Shown here: piece by piece, positions 53,737 through 64,000 of the stretch
Layout of the letters: each line of letters begins with the position of its first letter
How positions within the stretch are numbered: position 1 is the stretch's first letter
Assembly: GCA_947652605.1 (NCBI GenBank)
Contig: OX393583.1
Span: forward strand, 13,309,222-13,373,221
Length of the DNA stretch: 64,000 nucleotides
Origin: Elmis aenea
Lineage: Eukaryota; Arthropoda; Insecta; Coleoptera; Elmidae
Reading direction: 5' to 3'
Notes under the pieces: model-generated
What the model saw: only the letters and a program-made list of their open reading frames with translations
The model's database searches: none
Told to the model about the DNA's origin: nothing
Made by a program: the position numbers and the translations under genes

Positions 53737-56700
53737 CAACTTTCGTAAAATTTACATTTTTATGAAAATTTTGAACGATACAGCACTTTCAATTTTTTTA
53801 AACAATTAAGGTATTTAAAACAGCTGTAAAATTTCGTTTAAACAGATTAAATAACACTTTGCGCTAGCCACGTTTTTAAAATATTATACAGGGTGTTTTT
53901 TCCGCCCTTTTAAACTTGTGAAACGTTAAACATCGATAACTCATTTTTCTTAAATACAACACCCTTAATGTTTTTAGATAGTTTTGTCTTTGATTGTCTT
54001 TCAGAAACATTAACCATATTTTATGCCTAAAACTGATATTTTACGAGATATCGCGATTTTCTTTTAAATTATTAGGGCCGAAATTTTCGTCAAACACCTA
54101 AAAACTGTGTTCGAACCCTTCCCCAGTGAAACACCCGAAGCAGATGACCCAGAGATACGACGCTACCTAGAAGTTGCTCATCAAATGGAACTGCCAATTA
54201 AAAAAATTGAGCCAAAAGAAGTAAAAAACACCATACAAAAGGATCTAAATGATAAAAAGGCACCAGGTTATGATCTCATTACGGGTAAGGTACTGAAAGA
54301 ATTGCCGGAAGAGGCAATTAGGCAAGTAATGTTTATTTTTAATGCCGTGTTGCGACTGACCTGCTTTCCAGCGCAATGGAAGGTCGCTCAAATAATTTTA
54401 CTACCCAAGCCAGGAAAAAATCCTGAGGAAGCGAGGTCATACAGACCAATTAGTTTATTACCGGTAATGTCAAAGGTCCTCAAAAAATTACTTCTTAAGA
54501 GAATCAAACCATACCTCGAGAAAAACCAACTGATTCCAATGCACCAATTCGGCTTTAGGGAGAGGCACTCCACTATAGAACAAGTCCACAGGTTGGTGCG
54601 ACAAATAAATAATGACTTCGACGAAAAAAATATAGCTGTGCAGTCTTCCTGGACGTGTCACAAGCATTTGATAAGGTCTGGCACACGGGCCAGTACGAAG
54701 TACTAAAATCTTACATTAGCGAGAGACACTTCCAGGTAAGACAACAAGATATTTACACTGATCTATAGTGGAGTCCCGCAAGGCAGCATCTTGGGGCCAA
54801 CCTTGTACCAACTGTACACCACGGACTTGCATTTGTCGCCAAATACTAAAACTGCAACCTTTGCAGACGATACGGCCGTAATGGCGTCAGATAAAGATCC
54901 AAAAATAGTAACGAAGCACCTACAGCAACATCTAAATAAAATTCAACATTGGTGTAGACGATGGAGAATCAAACTAAATGAACAAAAGTCCGTACAAATT
55001 ACATTCACCCTAAAAAGAGACAGCTGCCAACCAGTCAATATGAATGGCAAGGAACTACCACAGGCAGAATCAGTTAAGTACCTGGGAATGCACCTCGACC
55101 GACGCATGAACTGGAGGACACATATATGGCAGAAAAGGAAGCAGCTAGGAATAAAACTAAGCAAAATGTACTGGTTACTAGGAAGAAATTCAAAACTTTC
55201 ATTATAAAATAAATTGCTCATCTACAAGTGCGTGCTTAAACCGGTCTGGACATACGGCCTGCAGTTGTGGGGGTACAGCCGCTAACTCTAACATCGATAT
55301 CCTAGAAAGGTTTCAGGCCAAAGTGTTGCGAATGCTAGTGGACGCCCCATGGTTTGTTACGAACGAAATAATAAGACAGGACTTACAAATAGTGCCAGTA
55401 AAAGAAGAAATCAAAAAGTACTGCAAAAGATACATGGACAGGCTTAGTCAGCATCCCAACCACCTGGCCGCGAACCTGATCAATGAAGGGACAGACAAGC
55501 GAAGACTAAAGCGCTGGAGAACAGCAAACTTAATAGAACGTTATGAGTAGTAGATAAGTACATAGAAATAAGTTCTTATGTTTATTGGAGGAGTGGGTGC
55601 CACTTGGCAGCCACTTACATGTCTCTCTATTACGTTATTTTAATTGTGTCAATGTCAAAGGATTTGTTTATTGTCTTTGGACAGATGGCAAATGTTCTGG
55701 GAGAATAAAAAAAAAACAAAGGGCCACGTAATTTTTCTAGTAGGCTATGAAGGTAGACAGCGGTAATTTTGAAGCAATTAAAAGATAAAAACAAGAAAAT
55801 TGTAATATTGTCTTTTCCTTTCGAATTTTCGAAATTTTTTGTAATGTAGATGTAATTTTACCAATCTTACGTTTATATCGAGATTTCTTATTAGGACTAC
55901 GATATTTTTCATATAATTGATTTTGATCGTTTGAAAAGTCCAAAAAACCGATTGATAATGTATTGAGTGCGCAAAAAGAACGCTGATTAAACAAAAGTCA
56001 CTGGCCAATCTTATCTTTAAATTTAAAAAAATGGTTAGGGTTGAAACCGTTTCCGGTTCAACCGAAAATCATACTGTAGAAACAAAAAATTAGTTTATAG
56101 GATTTAGTAATTGTCCCATCACACTAGTCCAATGAATAAATGCATAATTTTAAGAAACCTCGATTTATATGTAACAATGGTAAAATTACATCAACATTTT
56201 TAGAAAAGTCGAAAATAAGTGAGAAAAAGGTAATATTTATAACTAACTTCCTTGTTCTTATCTTTCAATTGTCTCAAAAATACCGCTGTCTACCTTAATA
56301 GCCTACTCGAAAATATTACGTTGCCCTAATAATTTACAATAAAATCGCGATATCTCGTAAATTATCAGTATAAAGTATAAAACATGGTGAATGTTTTTAA
56401 AAGACAATAAAATTTTCTACAAGTGTGTAAAAATATACAGGGTTTGTATTTAAGAAAAATGAGTTATCAATGTTTAAAGTTTAACGGGTTGGTTCCAATG
56501 TAAAAAACAGCCCGTATAATATTTTTAAAATGTAGCTAGTGCAAAGTGTTAAATAATCTATTGTCAATCTAATTTTCAAACGAAATTCTACTGCCTTTTT
56601 AAATAACTTTAATGTTAGAAAAAATTTAAAGTGCTGTATCGCTCAAAATTTTCACAAAAATGTAAATTTTACGAAAACGGTTGACTTTAGACCCACATAA

Positions 56701-56939
56701 CGTTATACATTTTTTAAAGTAAATATTAAGAGGAATCCAAAAATATCAAAATATACAGGGTGTTCTATTTAAAATTTCAAAGTTTGAGTTCGTTTCCGGT
56801 TGAACCGGAAGTCGTATTGTAACTTTAATATTTTTTTCGAATCCGAAAAATACCATTACTCTCAGATACAAAATTTCATTGTTATATCTGTAATATTGTT
56901 CTAGATATTTGTCTGTTTCCATACTTTTGCGCATCCCTG
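53737..56939. mobile_element. F2 palindromic MITE split by a Jockey LINE
   Basis: The right arm is complete to CTTTTGCGCATCCCTG|TA at 56939 with the CTTCCGG module near 56795 and the internal TATACAGGGTGTTC at about 56752. The left arm begins inside, at AACTTTCGTAAAATTTAC, and includes TACAGGGTGTTTTTTCCGC at 53889. The arms meet around ATTAGGGC/GCCCTAAT, where the LINE is inserted. Confidence 0.85.
54080..55719 (+). pseudogene. 5'-truncated Jockey-type LINE inside F2
   Basis: In order: RAEIFVKHLKTVFEPFP, QKDLNDKKAPGYDLITGKVL, QWKVAQIILLPKPGKNPEEA, RSYRPISLLPVMSKVLKKLL, HQFGFRERHSTIEQVHRLV (to 54640). A frameshift follows, then FLDVSQAFDKVWHTG. A small deletion and a second shift precede GVPQGSILGPTLYQLYTTDL and FADDTAVMASDKDP. 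Then VKYLGMHLDRRMNWRTHIWQ, a TAA at 55206, KPVWTYGLQLWG and VLRMLVDAPWFV up to the stop at 55548. Poly(A) at 55707-55719. AGGGCC at 54074-54079 and 55720-55725 is a short target duplication. The endonuclease is missing; inactive. Confidence 0.92.
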
Positions 56940-56944
56940 TATAC

Positions 56945-57870
56945 AAATTTTCACCAGCGAAAGCTTTTTGCAAGATTGGTAACTCAAAACTTGTTGATTT
57001 TTTTTCCCTCAAATTTCGCATTTGTACCTGTTAAAGTGTGTTCTTGCTACCATGGTACCGACCGCTTTTGTTTACTAGAAACTACGCCAATTATTTATCT
57101 AGAACCTCTCGTATCTTACATAAACGAATCATTAAATTAAACAGTTCAAAATTCAAACATTTATAAAACGTGTGAGTTCATATTATGTATGTCTATTGCT
57201 TAATGTTCTGCAACTTGTGTTGTCACGCGTAAAAAGTGTTGCCTATACACAAAGTTACGTTGACATCCAATTAACTTAAAGCAATAAAATAACCCTGACC
57301 TACCGGCCGATACGTAGGTTTAAGTTCTTGGTAAATATTTACGCTACTAATAAAAGCTATTTATAATTTACCGCATAATTTATGTAAGAAATAGTTTCGA
57401 TTTTCTCTCATCAGGGACTCTATTTTATATGCACTGCTAATTTTATGACAAAAACTCAATAAATCACATTAAAGTGTAACGAAAAACTGCAGTTTTAGAA
57501 TCGATCGTGGCTTTATTACAAGGCAATAACAAACTACATTATCTTTTGTTTGAAGGTTTGTCGCAATCGTAAGAAAACAGTTTTGTTTTACGGTTCACTT
57601 GTCGCAATTTGTTTCAGTCTTTTTTAATGTTTATGTAATTAATGATTACCTCATGTTTGTCTTTTCATAATTACGAGCGTAATTTAAATGTAGGCTGACT
57701 TTGCAAAATTATTACGTTTTAAGTCAGTTTTATACTATACTATTTTTTCGTTTAAGAAAATCGTATACGATTTTTGATACAAAAATTTCGTTCAAGAATT
57801 TAGCATGGAAAATATTAACCTTTTACATTGTACTATTTTTTGGTACGAAAACTCCAATATATTTTGGTTA
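56945..57870. other. No gene or repeat recognised
   Basis: AT-rich sequence. ATCGTATACGATTTTTGATAC near 57758 and TCGTATACGATTTTCTTAAA near 59432 lie symmetrically on either side of the hAT MITE, so this region and 59082-59500 may be the arms of an older palindrome interrupted by it. Confidence 0.35.
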
Positions 57871-57878
57871 CTTTTTAG

Positions 57879-59073
57879 CAGGGTTGAGCAGATTTAAATC
57901 AATTGATTTAAATCACGATTTAAATCATGATTTAAATCAAGTGATTTTTAAAAAAAAATTATCAATTTAAATCACAGATTATGTGAGTACAATATAATAT
58001 TAATTTATAATAAAACAAAATTGTATTACTATTAGTAATTAAATACACGAAATGGTGAACAAACCATATCAATTTGCTCTTGTAAAGTAATATTCATTGT
58101 GGAAATGCAATAATTCAAAATATAAATGACAAGTTTTTGACGTTAGCGTAGTGAACAGTCAGTTTTTTCAATTTCCACGGCACTCTATTGCTTCAATAAC
58201 GATTTGAAAAAAATGTATGAGTTTTGGGTATAGGACATACTTAATAAAATATGAAGCTCTTTTAAAGACGAATTCGATGACATAAAAAAATACAGGGGTT
58301 TGCATTTGAAAAAATCGAGTTACGAGCTTTTGAAAATCATGGAAGTTGCCGCCTATTTATAAACACTCCTGTATGTGTGATTCAAATTTTTTCATATCGA
58401 GCGAACAGAGAAATTTTTTCTGCATGTCCATACCAAATTAAAACTCTGTATTTCAAAATAACTTCAGGAGAATTTTTTAAATAAAGACTTAAAACCTTGA
58501 ATAATTTAGAAAATAATTTTTTTTTTACAACGCCGTATAAAAACCTGTAGTACTTTATATTGATGCAAAGCTGAAATTAGGGCGGTAAAAAATATTAAAT
58601 AAAAAATTGGGTGTTGTATTTGAAATATAAAAGTTGCTATTAGTTCCAGAAAGGTGACTCACCCTGTATATTTGAAAATATTTTTATTGTGTTTAGAAAA
58701 AACTGTATAAAATAGCATTTGAATCAACTTCATATCTCAAGCCGTTTAGCCACAATCGACCGATCCCGCACTAATGACTCACCCTGTATATAATTAATTA
58801 AACATCACCATTTTGCACAGATTTTTTCAAAATTCTTAATCATTATATTTAATTTTTCATTTTGACAACAATTCACCAATGAATTAAATATATTGGTTAT
58901 TAAATATATTAGCACAAAACAGAAATAGCATGTGAATATGTCACTAAATTCGATAATATGGTACATTTGATTTAAATCAAAAAAATCTGATTTAAATCAA
59001 AAAAATCTGATTTAAAACAAATAAATCGATTTTTTTGATTTTTTTAAAAAAATCATGATTTTTATCTACCCTG
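57879..59073. mobile_element. hAT-type MITE with GATTTAAATC-array ends, copy 2
   Basis: A 1195-bp element that starts CAGGGTTGAGCAGATTTAAA and ends TTTTTATCTACCCTG, flanked by the exact duplication CTTTTTAG (57871-57878, 59074-59081). Collinear with 3405-4408. It also has a segment of about 215 bp (58757-58975, beginning ACCGATCCCGCACTAATG) that copy 1 lacks. Confidence 0.92.
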
Positions 59074-59081
59074 CTTTTTAG

Positions 59082-60192
59082 TAACTTTTATCATATTTTG
59101 TTGGCACCTTTAGCAAGTAAACATGTCAAATGTTCAATTTGATTACAGAACAGAAAGCGAATCATTTTCAAATTTAACGTATATTTAACGCTTGTTCCAT
59201 TCTACATATTTATTCCTACAAAATAAATTGTGACGGATAACGGTAATAAGTAGTAGTATTTAACATCGTTTGATTGTTTGAGTTAACCTAACCCACAAAT
59301 GACATGCGGTCAGATACAGTAACAGTAGAATACGCATGTGCCCATACTAAAATTGGACGCATTTAGGGCACGTAGTAATTTCGTACGAATTTTTCGTTCA
59401 AGATTTTTAATTTCTGATTGACACCGTACTAGAAAATCGTATACGATTTTCTTAAACTAAAAAATAGTGTAGTGTAAAACAGACTTTATGTTTATCTGAT
59501 GTATTCCCATTATAACGGGTGATTCAGTTTGACTGTCGCACCCCTATAACTTGGTTATTTTAAGAGAAAACTCCTTGTTGTTTTTTGAGATCGCTAAAAA
59601 ATATTTTTTTTTACTATGATTGTCAGACTGGCGATAGTCAGCTTTTTTTTTTAAATAACATAGTGTATTTTTTTTATATAAACTGATTAACCCTTGTGTG
59701 AACACCACTTCTGTACTTTATTATGTGGTACACTAGTGGCCTAGCTGGACCAGCAACGAAGCAAAATATAGCAACATTTGGGCTAACTTAACAGACATAG
59801 AAACGCTTTAAGAAACACATATCTATTTCAGTTTGCCTCTTTAAAAAATATTACAGGTTTCGAAGCCTTTGAAGAAACAATACGAAGTACATACTTTTGC
59901 AATTTGTTTTGGAAAAAGTTCGAAACTTTTGCGATTGGCTTGATAGTTAATGAAAATGTTGTACACACTATAGGCAATACATATCCACCTTCAGTTCGTT
60001 CAAAAATCTAGTAATTTTTTTTTTTTTGATGTGTACAAATCGATAGTTACTGTTATTTTTTATCGATGCGGTTAGCAACAAAAATCAATGAGGAAGATAA
60101 AATACGGATGGTTTTTCTTTTTTTTTTGTCTATTTACATATGCATAAAGGTTTCCACAGACCGACGCGGTGGCGGTGGCGATAGCGGTGGCT
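59082..60192. other. No gene; orphan termini
   Basis: TA|ACGGGTGATTCAGTTTGAC near 59517 resembles a TA-type left end; GACTGGCGATAGTCAGC at about 59626 is a small palindrome-like block. Otherwise unremarkable AT-rich DNA. Confidence 0.3.
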
Positions 60193-60259
60193 GTCAGATG
60201 TAACCTTAGGAAACAAGTGGGACGCACGCACTCACTCACTCACTAAGGTTACATCTGAC
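60193..60259. repeat. 67-bp inverted repeat
   Basis: GTCAGATGTAACCTTAG and its exact complement CTAAGGTTACATCTGAC enclose about 33 bp containing a CACTCACTCACTCA run. Possibly a tiny MITE; a GC-rich GGTGGCGGTGGCGATAGCGG stretch lies just upstream. Confidence 0.65.
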
Positions 60260-60369
60260 TAATGAAGATAGGTAAAATGTATTAACAAATTTTAAATTAA
60301 CGCAAAAAAGTGTCCCAATAATGTCGAAAAATATTTTGAGTTTGATTTCGAATAAACAAGTTATAAGCA

Positions 60370-60581
60370 AACTGACGCGTGTAATTCATTTTGACGTTTA
60401 CACGGCGACAACTCTAAAACGTCCTTCAATTCTACCCAATATGAACATAAACAAACCATGACAACCACCAAAATGAATCGTTTTATACGTATAGGAATAT
60501 TTAATAGTGCATGGTTACTTATTTGTTTTTTTTTACTCAATTACCTCCCAAAATTTTTCGCAATATTTAAGAAACACCCTG
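60370..60581. mobile_element. F6-related solitary right half
   Basis: GTGTAATTCATTTTGACG, AACCATGACAACCACCAAAA, GGAATATTTAATAGTGCATG and TTACTTATTTGTTTTTTTTT match the centre and right side of 33496-34556. It ends differently, AATATTTAAGAAACACCCTG|TA. Confidence 0.7.
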
Positions 60582-60769
60582 TAGATAATTTGTCGTTGAA
60601 AAATAATCAAAATGTTTCATTTGTAGCACTTGTATTTCTTGAATTATTGTTTTAATTTAATTCACTATGTTTCAATGTTCGTCATCCGTCATGGTAACTA
60701 AATTTATTGCTGTGCTTTTTAATGTTTAAACTTTTGGAAATAGTATTTAAAATTCAAGCTTAGGTTATA

Positions 60770-61509
60770 CAGGGTGACTTGTGGGAAACGGACGTTTTTT
60801 GAATAAACAGAACTCGGTTGATTTTCAAGTTTTTTTTTTTTTGTTTTTTTTTGCAAAATGAAGAATAACATCTGCCATTTGCTATAACAAAGTCAAGTAT
60901 CCTCTTGAACGAAAAGCATATAGTGCAAACGCATCCATGGAAGTTGTTAGAAACACGTTCCCTGGCCGCGTCATTTCGCGTTTCGGTGACTTGCCGTGGC
61001 CCCCAAGATCACCAAACTTATTTTCCTGCGACTTTTTCTTTTGGGGGCACTTAAAAGAACTTCTTTTTGCCCACAAACCGCGTACACTAAGGGAGGAAAG
61101 ATGGCATTACAGAAGAGACGCATTTAATTGACGCACAGCTGCTAGGCCGAGTCATGAGTGACTTCAGGCAGAGACTTGAAACTTGCATTCAGGAGGGTGG
61201 CCGCCACCTGATGGATATAATGTTCCATAACTAAATAATTATGGTAAATCAAATAGCATATGTTGTTTCTCAATTTGTAATAAATAAGTTTGCTTTTTCT
61301 TGAAAATCAACCGAGTTCTGTTCATTCATTTGTATACTTGGATAAAAACAAACAAAAAACAAACAACTTTTCGTTCAAGAGGATACTTGACTTTGTTATA
61401 TCAAATGGCAGATGTTATTCTTCACTTTGCAAAAAAAACAAACAAAAAACTTGAAAATCAACCGAGTTCTGTTCATTCAAAAAACGTCCGTTTCCCACAA
61501 GTCACCCTA
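60770..61509 (+). mobile_element. Internally deleted mariner-like element
   Basis: A 740-bp element from TA|CAGGGTGACTTGTGGGAAAC to GTTTCCCACAAGTCACCCTA|TA, with inverted arms of at least 110 bp. It keeps a 3' transposase fragment. The inner part of the right terminal repeat is present twice (AATCAACCGAGTTCTGTTCA at about 61303 and 61458). Confidence 0.85.
60937..61237 (+). pseudogene. Mariner-like transposase C-terminal fragment
   Basis: WPPRSPNLFSCDFFFWGHLK corresponds to the third catalytic region; Asp of SPD is replaced by Asn, while the Asp of CDFFFWG remains. After a frameshift near 61110 the reading continues LIDAQLLGRVMSDFRQRLET and CIQEGGRHLMDIMFHN to a stop near 61234. The N-terminal two thirds are deleted. 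Confidence 0.8.
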
Positions 61510-62010
61510 TACAACTTTATAAGAATATTTTATAATCTTATACAGTTAGCTGATTATTAATTTTTGATTAAAGTGCAATAGTTTTCAAAATTTTGTAAAA
61601 AAGGAATTACTAGTTAACGGTTAAGTTTAGAACAAAATACCCTATACAATATAGTTTTTTTTTTCTATTTTACAAAAAAAAAATGAGTATTTCATTGATG
61701 CAACGAAACACACAGTGTTATTCAAATTAATTGTAAATTACATAAAACTCGAATTAAGTTTATTTTTATTTATTTATTTTTTTTGCTTATAAGACAATAT
61801 TCAAGCTATCATAGATCCCTTTTCTTGAAAATCGATGCATTATAGTAAATAAAACAATTAATTATTTCCTTGAAAATTTTCAGAAATTAAAATTGTTAGT
61901 AGGTATTAATATATACCTTACACATACGCTTTTTTAAACAAAAAAAGAAACAATTGACCATCATTATGATCTAAAACTCTAAAACATCGTAACAGCAAGA
62001 AGGTTGTTAA
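61510..62010. other. No gene seen
   Basis: AT-rich, with poly-A/T runs; no terminus or coding signal recognised. Confidence 0.35.
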
Positions 62011-63272
62011 TCTATACCGGGTGTAACTGAAATCAGGCTCACCCCCTTTTTTTCTTTAGTTTTGAATTTAGACAAATGAAATTTTATACATGTTACATTT
62101 GCAAAAAAACTGGATTATTTGAACATGGGTACACTTTTGTTTCACTTCCGGTTTTGCCGGAAATGACCATAACTTTGTTATTTTAAATGGAACACCCTGT
62201 ATATTTTTACATTTTTGGAAAGAGGAAACGATTTTGGATACAACTGTACCATTTTGGTTAATTTTTATAACCTCAAATAATTTTTTGACAAAAATTAAAT
62301 TTCTTATTAAGTGTGCCGTGACCCGCATAAATTGAATTTTATTATGTCAAAAAGTGTCAAAAAAACGGTTTTGTAAATTTTAATTGACATTTGGGCTGCT
62401 TTAATAGACCTTAAAGGTTGCGAAATTGGTTTTTTGACAAAAAATCAATTTTTTTAAATGGAACGATAGTGGCGCATGCGGTTATTTAAATAGAGTATTT
62501 TCTGGCGAATTCAACAATACCAATAACTTGGTATTTTTATTAGGAGCAGGCATTAAAAATTTCAAATTATTGTAAGATTTTGGTAAGATATCCTAATAAT
62601 CATAGTTGACTATGCCAAATGGCAACAAAACAAATGCTTTTTTTGTGTTTTCTTACAAAACCGTTTTTGGGACACTTGTTGACTAAATAAAATTTAATTT
62701 ATGCGTTAATTTATGCGGGTCACGGCGCACTTAATAAAATATTTAATTTTTGTCAAAAAATTATTTGAGGTTATAAAAATTAACCAAAATGGTACAGTTG
62801 TATTCAAAATCGTTCTCTCTTTCCAAAAATGTAAAAATATACAGGGTGTTCCATTTAAAATAACAAAGTAATGGTCATTTCCGGCGAAACCGGAAGTGAA
62901 ACAAAAGTGTACCCATGTTTAAATAATCCAGTTTTTTGCAAATGTTACATGTCTAAAATTTCATTTGTCTAAATTCAAAACTAAAGAAAAAAAAAGGGGT
63001 GAGCCTGATTTCAGTTACACCCGGTATATATAAAAGAGCTTGTTTGTGTGTTTGTTTGTTCGCTATAGAATCCTAGGTCCGTTGACCCATCGGGACCAAA
63101 TTTTGCACAGTAACTATTTAGCACCTGACGGATCAAACGTCGTATAAAGAACGGCTGGAAATGCCCGGGAACGGTCGGAAACGTCCGCCGAGCGCGAGCG
63201 CGGAGCGCGAGTAGTCTGTGATTGATAAAAGAGAATTGTAATCACCCGTGCAACGCCGGGTAAATCGCCTAG
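62011..63272. mobile_element. Small non-autonomous Helitron split by F5
   Basis: If the F5 palindrome and one TA are removed, the left side reads A|TCTATATAAAAGAGCTTG and the right end reads ACCCGTGCAACGCCGGGT, a hairpin, then AAATCGCCTAG|T. A 5' TC, a 3' hairpin with CTRR end and insertion between A and T are Helitron hallmarks. Rejoined length is about 252 bp. It contains the CpG-rich run GAGCGCGAGCGCGGAGCGCG. Confidence 0.75.
62017..63024. mobile_element. F5 palindromic MITE, copy 2
   Basis: A 1008-bp element from TA|CCGGGTGTAACTGAAATC to GATTTCAGTTACACCCGG|TA. Arms contain CACTTCCGGTTTTGCCGGAA and TTTAAATGGAACACCCTG|TA. Shorter at the centre than copy 1 (29655-30950). Confidence 0.9.
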
Positions 63273-63292
63273 TATCCTATATAACGTATGTA

Positions 63293-63688
63293 CAGGGTGG
63301 TCCAAATTCTATGGAATTACATGGACATCTCGATTAATATTCAAGATAGAGAAACGGTTAAATTACCAAAAATGTGCATTTTTTTGAGACAAAGTCAGAG
63401 CCTTTTTCAATAACATTCTATCACTACCGGGTTTGAGTTATTAGAAAAAAGTGTTTTTGTATGATATTAATAATGTGTCACACGTCCGTTATTGTAGTAA
63501 ATATCGAATAAAATTTTAAAGTTCCTTTTTAGATATGTTTATGTAAAATTCGATAATACTAAGAAAAAAAAAGAACTTTTCACCATTGTCGTTAATAAGT
63601 TATGACACAAAATTACCATTTTTAAATGAAAGCTATAGTTTGCTATGGCCTATTTAAATTCCTTATTTTTCTCTCATTCGAAATAGGT
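63293..63688. mobile_element. F1 left arm, diverged
   Basis: TA|CAGGGTGGTCCAAATTC, then GAGAAACGGTTAAATTACCA, AAAATGTGCATTTTTTTGAG and TTATGACACAAAATTACC, in F1 order. Stops at about 63688 without a right arm. Confidence 0.75.
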
Positions 63689-63812
63689 ACAGTCTGTTCT
63701 ACAAAATGGGCCCAAGAGTTTTATGGCGAAACCGCATATATTCTCCAACTTCTGTCGCTGTTAGATGACGTAAGTCAATAAAGGCTACATTTTAAAAATA
63801 TTTTCAAACATA

Positions 63813-64000
63813 CAGGGTGCTCCAAAAAAGAGTGGCTTATCAAAGTTATACTTTTTCTTATGGAACACCCTGTATATTTTTACATTTTTGGATTCCTCTT
63901 TAAATTTAATTCAAAAAATGTATAAGGTTATACGGGTCTAAAGTCAACCGTTCTCGTGAAAATTGCATTTTCATGAAACAACAGTTTTTTCAAAAATTTT
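63813..64000. mobile_element. F2-related left part, cut by window end
   Basis: TA|CAGGGTGCTCCAAAAAAG, TATGGAACACCCTG|TA at 63859-63874, then TGTATAAGGTTATACGGGTC and AAAATTGCATTTTCATGAAA, which follow the F2 arm (21998-22105). Continues past the window. Confidence 0.7.

Noticed and set aside
53680..53740. GTGCATCCCTGG as the missing left end of F2 at 53737
   Set aside because: The orientation and spacing do not fit the mirrored right end, and no TA or inverted arm sequence follows.
1..64000. CRISPR arrays, bacterial operons or phage genes
   Set aside because: No regularly spaced identical repeats with unique spacers, no ribosome-binding-site-led gene strings; all strong protein signals are eukaryotic transposons.

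Overview
This window looks like transposon-rich, AT-rich nuclear DNA from an insect, plausibly a beetle or bug (inference). It has Jockey-type, RTE-like and Penelope-like retroelements, mariner/rosa, pogo, piggyBac, PIF/Harbinger, hAT and Helitron DNA elements, and many 0.6-1.5 kb palindromic non-autonomous elements that begin CAGGGTG and sit at TA dinucleotides. I see no bacterial gene organisation, no operons, no tRNA or rRNA, and no complete host gene. The best host coding candidate is a first exon at 29126-29166 (MSTEKELLALHLN, then a GTGAGT donor). Two or three weaker exon candidates are noted near 5.97, 46.7 and 47.3 kb.

Layout: 0-5.3 kb, TA-flanked palindromes, two hAT-type MITEs with exact 8-bp target duplications and a Jockey fragment. 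6.3-11.6 kb, a hAT MITE, two miniature piggyBac elements that each keep only the C-terminal cysteine-rich domain, and a hAT transposase relic. 12.3-18.7 kb, large palindromes and a broken Penelope-like element carrying an inverted copy of its own 3' end. 20-26.4 kb, a deep nest: a split palindrome holds a mariner, which holds a hAT MITE, which holds a palindrome, which holds a 140-bp hairpin; a Harbinger and a TTAA MITE also cut the mariner. 26.5-28.4 kb, a pogo relic cut by a MITE. 29-36.6 kb, the exon candidate, more palindromes, an RTE-like relic and a Jockey copy with target duplication. 37-46 kb, hAT relics and hAT MITEs, several with palindromes nested in them. 46.1-46.5 kb, a GC-rich 15-bp minisatellite. 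47.6-53.6 kb, a TA element, a hAT relic and the one intact transposase gene of the window. 53.7-64 kb, a palindrome split by a Jockey copy, a second GATTTAAATC hAT MITE, a mini-mariner and a small Helitron split by a palindrome.

How the parts relate: the intact DD41D mariner/rosa-like element (50524-52519) has terminal inverted repeats of about 290 bp. These contain a module (CTTCCGG...CCGGAA, then a TTTAAATGGAA motif) that also occurs in the arms of at least two palindromic MITE families here. A transposase of this group may therefore have mobilised those families (inference). Palindrome families are numbered F1-F10 for cross-reference. Boundaries, repeat pairing and identities were read by eye. 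All function calls rest on motif recognition, without database searches.
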